This document shows, piece by piece, positions 8,512 through 15,723 of a stretch of 15,723 nt of DNA (positions within the stretch are counted from its first letter, which is position 1; every line of letters starts with the position of its first letter). The stretch is taken from assembly GCA_001598975.1 (NCBI GenBank), contig BBXU01002247.1, positions 1 through 15,723 on the forward strand, written 5' to 3'. The notes below the pieces were generated by a model, which saw only the letters and a program-made list of their open reading frames with translations, ran no database searches and had not been told where the DNA came from. The DNA is from Parachlorella kessleri (lineage: Eukaryota > Chlorophyta > Trebouxiophyceae > Chlorellales > Chlorellaceae). The translations under genes and the position numbers were made by a program.

Positions 8512-11500
8512 ATGGCTATGCAGTTCTTCAACGATGCCTTTGTTGGTCACGATCCCCCACCGCTAACATTTCCCATCAGTGGCCCCAATGACACCCTGGA
8601 GGAGCGGGCCTCTAGCAAGGCTCGGCAGGAGTTGACCAAGCAATGGGAGAAATTTCCCAAGGATGTAATGTTCGGCAGTGCTGCGGAATTTGAGGAGTTC
8701 ATCCGCACAAGTGGTATTGAGTACATTCAGCAGCCCAGCGACCAGCCCACCCCGCTGCACCTGGCCGCCGAGGCAGGGGATGCAATTGCTGTGCGAACCC
8801 TGCTGACAGCTGGCGGCTTTGACGTCAATGCCAGGGGCCCTGGAAAGGCCACACCGCTACACTTCGGAATAAGAGGGGCCAACCTGGTTGTCGTTCAAAC
8901 GCTACTTGGAGCAGGGGCGGACGTTGATGCAGTTGACTTCCTGGGGGACACCGCTCTGCATTGGGCAGGCCTCTATGGCAGGGACAGCTTCGTCCAGCCC
9001 CTGCTGGCAGCAGGCTCCAAGATTGACGCACCCAACAACTACGGCACGACCCCACTGGGCGTGGCAGCTGAATGTGGAAACGTAGGGGTGATTGAGGCAC
9101 TGCTGAAGTATGGAGCCGACATCGATGGCGGGAATGAGGGTGGCAGGACGCCTCTATCCCTGGCGGCGATGTTTGGCCAGGCATCAGCGGTACAGACCCT
9201 GCTCGGTGCTGCGGCGAATGTCAATGCACGGGGCAGCGACGGCACCAGCCCTCTCCGCTGCGCTGCCCAGTCGGGCAGTGTGGACTGCGGCAAAGCGCTG
9301 TTGGAAGCTGGCGCTGACATTCAAGCTGACTATGCTGTGACGTGCTGGACTGCCTTGCACATTGCAGCAGCCCAAGGTCACACAGACTTTGTGAAGCTGT
9401 TGCTGGCCGGCGGTGCAAGCAAGGAAGCTACTGACACAGATGGTAACACCCCTCTTCATGCCGCGGCTCAGAACGGGTCAGTCACCTTGTTATTTCCTGT
9501 GACGTTGTCAAATGCACTGCGAACTGAGAGGCAGCAGCTGTCAATTGGAACGTTTGGCCTCGTGCTTTAAAGGTTTGTGAGATGTGGTGGTGCTGGGTGT
9601 AGTGCGACTAGTACAACTGCTGGCTGGTCTTTAGGATTACGATCAGCCCCACTTCATTGAGCCTTCCTTACAAATGTATGTGCCATGCATGCTGCAGGCA
9701 AGTAGGTGCACCACACAGCTGGTCGCCGCAGAAGCTTGGAATGCAAGGTGCAACTTTCAGTCCTTAGAAGTATCCTTTCATTGCCATTGTTGCAGCCACG
9801 TGGAGACCATCAAGGAGTTGCTTGCTGCGGGCTCGGACATCCATGCCAGGAACGAGTATGGGCTGACCCCTCTGGAGTGGGCTCGCCGTCATGACCACAT
9901 AGAAGCTGTGGAAGTGTTGCGCTCTGCGGCTGGGAAACAGCAGGTGAGGGTAAGAGATCCTGCTGAAGTGGGCAACCTTGCACCCAGCCCCATGATAAAG
10001 GCACCTCTTTATGCATTACATGCCACCAGCAACAGCAGCTGAAAATTGGAGTTCTTATACAGTCCTGGTCGGTAGTTCGTAAATCCGCTGCTGCCCATCT
10101 TCTGCTGCTGCACCTGGAATGCAGGACCTGCTTCCTTATGCAAGCCCCATGCAGCTGCTCCAAGCTTTTGAGAAAGTGAGCAAGCCAGGTCCAGCCCGCT
10201 CTGGCACGCCAGGAACGACCAGTAGTCGCAGTAGCAGCGCTCGCCCCTCTGGTGAAGGGTCAGTAATGGAGATGATGGCCATGATGAGGCTACAGGGCAG
10301 CGCAAAAGATGGCACATGGTCTGGGGACACAGTCAGACAGCTGGCGCAGATGGGCGCAAATGTTCCCCTGGTCAACTATGACTTTGGTCTTATCAACCGT
10401 GGGCTGAGCTTCTTGCACACGGCCGCTGAGCAGGTGTCTAGGCCAGCTTCCTCCAGCTGTGCAGTTCCGGGAGTTGCAGTGGGGCTGCCCCTAGCCCGCA
10501 TCCCTAAAAAGTGTGGCATCAGTGCAGCATGTTACTAATCTTTGGCTTGCATAGCGGATAGCTCAACAATCCTTTCAAACTGCTAGTCCCTTCTAATCCT
10601 GGGAGTTTTGGTGCACTCGCTTCTTGGTTGAAGCAAGTGCCCCAGCACAGCTGTCTGGGCCTCTTCACTAGTGCGAATAAGCCCCTGGCAAGACAGCAGT
10701 CTTAAAGCACCCTCAACTGTGCGCGCATTTCTACCCTGCAGGGCAAGGCTGACGTCATCCGAGCCCTGGTGGAGTGCGGCGTGAACCCCAGCCTCACCAG
10801 CGGAACAGCCCTGCGGGTGCCAGCCATCCACTACGCATGCATCAAGAGCGACCATGCTGATGTCATTGAGACACTTCTGGAGCTGGGTGCAAGCGCAGAC
10901 GAGCGTGACACTGCTGGCTACACCACCCTGGCCACAGCAGCTGAGGCGGGCAGCCTGCAGTGTGTGAAGGCTCTCCTGGCCCACGGCGCTGATGTGACAG
11001 CTAGAGACAACGATGGCTTGACCGTCCTAATGGCAGCCTGCCTCTGTGATCCGCGCCAGCACAATCCCCACACCAAGGCAGCCATCGTCAGGCTTCTCCT
11101 GGCAGCTGGTGCCGACCCGACAGCGGAGTCAGGTGAACGCAATATGCACATCTCCACCAGAGGCTTCACGGCCTTGCACACGGCTGCTGGGTGTGGGAAT
11201 GTGGAGCTATTGAGGCTTTAATGGAGGATGGCAGGGCAGATGTGGAGGCAGCGTCAGAGGGCGAGGGCTGGCGGCCATTGCACATGGCTGCTGGTTTTCG
11301 TGGGAAGGAGTGCCACCCCAGGGCACTCCTGGCATTGCTCGAAGCCGGTGCAGACATTAACGGAGCTTCCCGCGACGGCACAACAGCCCTGCATTTGGCA
11401 GCCAAGTGAGTACCCTGCGATCTGGAGCCCATCACCCACTGGCTTCCGCACTCACCCATTTGACCACGCTTGTTACTGGCAGTCTGAGCTAGTGCATATA

Positions 11501-11960
11501 GCACTGCGTTGCAGGTTTAAACCGTCCGGCATTGACCCCTGCGTGTGCAGACCGTAGCCTACACGACCTGGCCTGACCCTCATGCTAGGCAGCATGCTCT
11601 TGTGCATGGCATGAGTCACTTCATTGACTGAAATCTAGTCCTGTATGAAGGTTAAGTAAATCTACGCTGCAAGATGGATGCGACGCTTACTACTTTCCCT
11701 GCTGCTGCAGGAGTGGTTTCACAAATGCTGTTGAGCTGCTGGTCACCGCGGGGGCCGACCTGGGAGCTCAGGACAAGAATGGAAACACTCCACTGCACTA
11801 TGCAGTTATGAACAGCAGTGTGCAGGCTGCTGCAGCTCTGGTGGAGGCTGGAGCACCCCTCAACGTGGCAAATGCTTCCGGCAGGACTGCGCTGGGTGAG
11901 GCCCGCAGGATGGGCAATGGCGCCCTGGTGACCCTCCTGCAGGGCCACAGCAGCAGCTGA
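8512..11960 (+). CDS. Large ankyrin-repeat protein (two blocks of about nine repeats)
   Basis: Exons are 8512-9476, 9796-9943, 10125-10433, 10742-11405 and 11711-11960. Ankyrin repeats bind proteins; the partner is unknown. After about 75 non-repeat residues, block one holds about nine repeats (for example TPLHLAAEAGDAIAVRTLL, TALHIAAAQGHTDFVKLLLA and TPLHAAAQNGHVETIKELLA). A Ser/Gly/Arg-rich linker with a Met-rich patch (MEMMAMMRLQG) follows in exon 3. Block two holds about nine more repeats to residue 778, ending GHSSS. ATG 8512 was chosen for its GCCATGG context; in-frame ATGs at 8500 and 8518 also exist. Exon 4 has an apparent one-base deletion near 11206: one frame stops at 11219-11221 while the adjacent frame continues the repeat. 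Exon 4 is 664 nt, whereas the flanking splice phases need 665. No catalytic domain, membrane segment or obvious targeting peptide is visible from ATG 8512. If spliced to the upstream Clp-N exons it would gain a transit peptide. Confidence 0.88.
11201..11210 (+). other. Apparent single-base frameshift in the ankyrin gene
   Basis: Upstream codons read HTAAGCGNV in one frame. Downstream codons read AIEALMEDGRADVE in the next. The ankyrin pattern runs smoothly across if one base is missing at GTGGAGCT, for instance a G lost from a GG pair. It could be a sequencing or assembly error, or a real loss-of-function change. Confidence 0.8.
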
Positions 11961-12802
11961 GCAACGCCTCGCCACTGACTATGGTTCATAGTCCCCATAG
12001 TAGCAGTTAGTCAGGTGGCTGTGGTTGGCACACACCACTGCAATGGCAGGAGGAGAGTTGCACCAGCGCCTGTGTTTAAGTTTATCTCTGTGGTGGCTTT
12101 TGTCAACATGTAGAACTGGCATGCGCAGCTAGTGCAGTGCCAGTGCGAGTGTAACATGCTGAAACGACATACACAACAACAGCTGGCAGGAGAAGGTGCA
12201 AATGGCTGGAAAGCTCTTTTCCATGACATTACAGCGGCATCTTATGCATGGCCACCTGTTTGGCCAAACTGCTATGTATCTGGAGATCTGGCAGCGCCGT
12301 AGAAACTAGCAGCGACTGGAAACAGGCAGCCGCTGCTCCTCTTGGTACACAGGCGCCGCAATCCTGCCATCCAGCGCCCCGGCTGCCACAGAGCACATCT
12401 GGCAAGCCGCGGAGCACATCTGCATACAGCCTTGTCAGTACAGTTTACCCCCAGCTCTCCCTTGCCGGCATTCCCTGTCACCACCAACGCATCGACTGCA
12501 TGGTTCCTTTGAGCTTGCTTGTGTATGGCTTGGGCTTCTCTTATGTTGACGGTGTTGTATCCACACGGCTCTCCTGGTAGGAGCTCCTGAGAACCCAAGT
12601 GGCGAAGCAAGTGTAAAGCTGAGCAACTGTAAATCCTTAGTAAGAGAACCAATCCAAGGCAGGCTTTGACAAGTCACCCAAATGCCCAGGCCACGTCATG
12701 CCACATCATGCTACATGTCCCGCCTTCAGGGAAACGCACCCTACTTACTTGCACTCCCTTCAACCATAGAAACACTGTGTATTTCCACTGACCATCACTG
12801 AC
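11961..12802. other. 3'UTR and intergenic region before the lipase gene
   Basis: This stretch of 842 bp holds the ankyrin 3'UTR and the lipase promoter and leader. A plus-strand open frame (12248-12580) and a minus-strand one (12272-12652) overlap here, but neither shows a recognisable family or clear splice signals. Near 12666-12716 there is a loose tandem of CATCATG-like units. Confidence 0.55.
12150..12154 (+). terminator. TGTAA poly(A) signal of the ankyrin gene
   Basis: TGTAA is the common chlorophyte polyadenylation motif. This copy lies 190 nt after the ankyrin stop codon, a normal 3'UTR length. Further copies at 12612-12616 and 12628-12632 are alternatives. Confidence 0.5.
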
Positions 12803-15723
12803 ATGTCAAACCGGCGCTATGGGCCTTGGAGCCACGCCAGGAACCCGCGGAATCCACTGCAGTTCGCGGGCCTAGTGTTGTGGTCTTTACTGATCAGCCT
12901 ACGTTGGTTGCATGCCCAATTTGTTCAGCCTGCCGCGGACTGGGTCCTAGACACGGTCTTAGGCGCCTGGGAAGAATCTGTAAAAGCTGTGATCAGAGAA
13001 GCCTTTGGGGTCGTCACGCACTACACCAACTACATCAGCGGGGTGGGCAGCAGTGTTTGCAGGAAGATGCACACCTGCTGGGGTTTGGAACCCTGCTGGG
13101 ACTATTGGTAACTGGTTGCTCCTCCTGGTGCAGGCTATCTTGTCCGTCTTCTCAGGCAGCAGCTACTTCCAGGTAACCCCACCTGCTGTCTTGCATCGCC
13201 ATAAGCTCCCTTGGTCTCTCAAGCCTTTGGAGTAGGGCAGGTGACCAACAAGCCATGCTACATTGCAGACCGTGAAGCGCACCACTGTGGGTGAGACCAA
13301 GAGTTGGGCGTGGCACAGCTACTGGGAGTCAGCCACAGGCACTTTCAATGCCCTGCTAGAGAGTGAGGGGCTCAGCGGGATCACTCTCCCCTCGCCCTTA
13401 CTCAGGCGTGCTTCCACACCCACGCCAGGTAGGTGGGCGAGGCAAGCACCCGGCGCCGCCTGCGCCAGTCTTTTTTGCACTCTCTCATGCGTAGAAGGAC
13501 CTCCTAAGGTGCATGCCCCTTGCATGTCACTGGTGCAGGCCTATGTGTCCTACAACTTTGACGACAGTCCTTATGTAGCACAACTCGGCCTTTCCTGCAG
13601 CCTTTCACGCAGTGTGAGGGGCTGTGTTTTTGCAGGCACCCCAAGGGCCCATGCCTCAGCAGAGCTGGTACATCAAGCAGCGCCAGCTGTACGGCCACAG
13701 CCGGCATGGCATCGCCGCCTGGCTGACTGGTGGGGGCGGAGGAGGGGCTCTGGGGAGACCTCAGCAGCAGATGCCGTGGGCACCCAGCGTGCACAGCAGC
13801 CAGGGCGCCCTGGCAGCAAGGCCAAGGCACCCGGGTACCAGAATGGTGGCGCGAGGCTTGGAGCCGCTGGGCAGCGGAAAGGACTGCAGCAGCAAGCCGG
13901 CATCAGCGGCCAGGGCAGGGCCGAGGCGGCAGGGAGGGGCGCATCTCTCGCTAGGGGCAGCTTACTCTTCGAGCTTCCCAGCGGTGAGCTGTGTGGTCCG
14001 CCAAACTTACAGCCACTGTGGGCTGCTGCTGTAGGGTTGCCGTGGACCTGAAATCTTGCACCGGACGGGGCTGGGTGTTCGTGAATAAGGTTACGACGCA
14101 CATTGGCAACCATGCCGGCTGCGCCCGGAGTTCTTGCCAGCGCCTAGTCCCTGTTGTTGCCTGCAGGCTTCGCGATCAGTGAGGGCCTGCAGCGGCTGGG
14201 CCTGGTGGAGGGCGCCCGTGTGGCGGCGGAGGTGGGGGTGACTCGCGCATTCAGCGCAGTGCGGCGCGGGCTGAGGCGGCTGTTCTTGCTGGAGGGGGCC
14301 AGCAGCCGGCGGCCGGCGGACTATGTGGTGAGCTGGGTTGCGTGGAAGGCTCTCTCCCAAGGATGTGTTGAGGATTAAAACGTTGTTGGAATGCATGGGT
14401 CTGTGGCGTTTGGGTCGCTGGAAGGCACCTCTGACAGGCGGCAAGCTGGATGTTGAGGCCTGGCAGGAGTCATTGCCCAGGTGCTGTGCATGTTTAGTGG
14501 TGATGGTTTGGTGTTGGTAATGCTTAGTACTCTCTCTGCCCGCTCAGAACGCCGCGAAGCTGGCTTGCACGCATTCACAGCGTGGCACTGAAAGTTACTG
14601 CTTTGCAACCAGTACTTCAGGAGTGCTCAACACTGGGATTTTGGTGTTCGAGTGGCCCATCAGGCAGTTGTATGCTGGCATTGCAAACTATACCGCCTTC
14701 TCTGGGCATTTGCACTGATAGTGTTCGAGCATTCTCCCGTGCCCGCTACCCTCTCCTGGGCAGACATGCAGTGCGCCGGGTTCCCCTGCCACACGCGATC
14801 GAAAGGCATACACCCTGGCCCCCGCTCGCTGTCACAGGCACGGCTGGACCCGAGGCAGCGGCAGGCGAGGGGCCCGGGGGACAGCAAGGAAGCGTTGGCC
14901 AGGATGCCCAGCGGGGGCAGCAGGTCGGGCAGGAAGCCTTCCTGGTGGCGCAGGCTGGGCAGGCTGGCGGGGGCGAGTGACGGGCAGCAGCCGGTGGAGG
15001 ATTTGAACGTGTGGACCGCCTCAGACATCATCCTGAGGGTGAGGGAAACCAGGGCGTACAGAAGCCCTCCTAGATGTAGCGGATGTTGCGTGTACACTGT
15101 GGCTGTCGCGGCGGCCCATCAGCTCTGACAGTCCTGCGGCCTTGTGTGGAAAGAGAGAGGCCCAGGGGGGAAGGCAAGGTTTTCTTGTAATTATAAAAAG
15201 ACCCATGGTGCACTGACTTCTCAGGTAGCGGCTTGGGGCGGGGGTTAGTTTCAAGTGCAACGGTGGCTGCTGGCGCTGCTCCTTCGGTCAAGGTGGTCTG
15301 CCCTCTCAGCAGTCCTCAGCAGCCGAAGCTAGTGTTGAGCCTTACACTCAGATCAGCGACGTTCCTTGCTTATGCTGGCAGGCCGGGTACCCCCTGGAGG
15401 AACACAGCGTGACCACGCCAGATGGGTATATTCTGCAGATGCACCGCATCCCCCGCCCAGGTACACCTACAGCATCCCTTGCCGCTCTGCACATGACGCG
15501 CCGCGCTTCCCTCCTCTTGGCTGCCTCAGGCGTGCCGTTGGGCTGTCATGTAGCTGTAGTAATACCCTTCCGTCTTTAATCCGGAAAGGAAGGCGACATG
15601 CACACCTGATCACTGAGCTGAGTGGGGTATGCTGGCGTGTCTGTTACCCGACCCACCCATGGCTAGGCCTGTGTGCCTGTGCTTGCATTGAGGCACCTGG
15701 CTGCGGCCGGTATGAAGGGAAGC
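12803..15723 (+). CDS. Membrane-associated acid-lipase-type alpha/beta hydrolase, N-terminal part (partial)
   Basis: Probably hydrolyses lipid esters, by family. Exons read as 12803-13042, 13134-13172, 13269-13428, 13495-13508 (14-nt mini-exon, tentative), 13636 onward, about 14167 or 14193 to 14327, 14838-15038 and 15382-15460; the gene leaves the right edge. Exon 1 has a hydrophobic segment at about residues 19-38 (QFAGLVLWSLLISLRWLHA), then WVLDTVLGAWEESVKAVI, resembling the N-terminus of plant lipases of the At1g73920/At1g18460 type. The last two exons join as TASDIILR plus AGYPLEEHSVTTPDGYIL and QMHRIPRP, the conserved opening of acid-lipase catalytic domains. The nucleophile elbow and catalytic triad lie beyond the window. 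The exon starting at 13636 is open in two frames. Codon third positions favour the frame reading MPQQSWYIKQRQLYGHSRHG, which needs the mini-exon; the other frame joins exon 3 directly. The middle of the protein is therefore uncertain. Confidence 0.78.

Noticed and set aside
12272..12652. Minus-strand open frame of 126 codons before the lipase gene
   Set aside because: No family motif; a TTACA on the plus strand at about 12225 could act as a minus-strand poly(A) signal, but this alone is too weak to call a gene.
1..15723. CRISPR array, bacterial operon, prophage or tRNA/rRNA gene
   Set aside because: No regularly spaced repeats, Shine-Dalgarno-linked genes, cloverleaf or rRNA sequence was seen; the gene structure is eukaryotic.

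Overview
The window is nuclear DNA of a eukaryote, most likely a green alga (Chlorophyta, perhaps a trebouxiophyte). The genes are split by many short GT-AG introns of about 70-440 bp, most acceptors read TGCAG, coding sequence has G/C-rich third codon positions, and a chlorophyte-style TGTAA poly(A) signal follows one gene. The gene set also fits a photosynthetic green lineage: an organelle MutS homologue of the plant MSH1 type, a ClpT-like plastid Clp subunit with a transit peptide, and a plant-type acid lipase. The species cannot be named from sequence alone.

Layout. (1) Minus strand, 1-2546: the 5' half of an MSH1-like gene, running off the left edge. (2) 2547-3024: a 478-bp divergent intergenic region with a 10-bp tandem repeat on the MSH1 side. 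(3) Plus strand, 3025-5173: a complete four-exon F-box protein with seven WD40-like blades. (4) 5174-7065: about 1.9 kb without a supportable gene but with a strong imperfect hairpin. (5) Plus strand, 7066-8269: a Clp N-domain (ClpT-like) protein with a probable chloroplast transit peptide. (6) Plus strand, 8512-11960: a large ankyrin-repeat protein with two blocks of about nine repeats. It starts only 242 bp after the ClpT-like stop and carries one apparent single-base frameshift. (7) 11961-12802: 3'UTR and intergenic sequence. (8) Plus strand, 12803 to the right edge: the N-terminal part of a membrane-associated alpha/beta-hydrolase (acid lipase family), whose catalytic domain begins in the last readable exon.

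The genes do not form a pathway or operon. MSH1 (organelle genome stability) and the Clp subunit (plastid proteolysis) both point to organelles, but their nearness is probably chance. The item most worth testing is whether the Clp-N gene and the ankyrin gene are two genes or one fused transcription unit. Second are the frameshift in the ankyrin gene and the intergenic hairpin. Exon models were derived by eye from splice consensus, reading phase and family knowledge. No alignment or transcript data were available.
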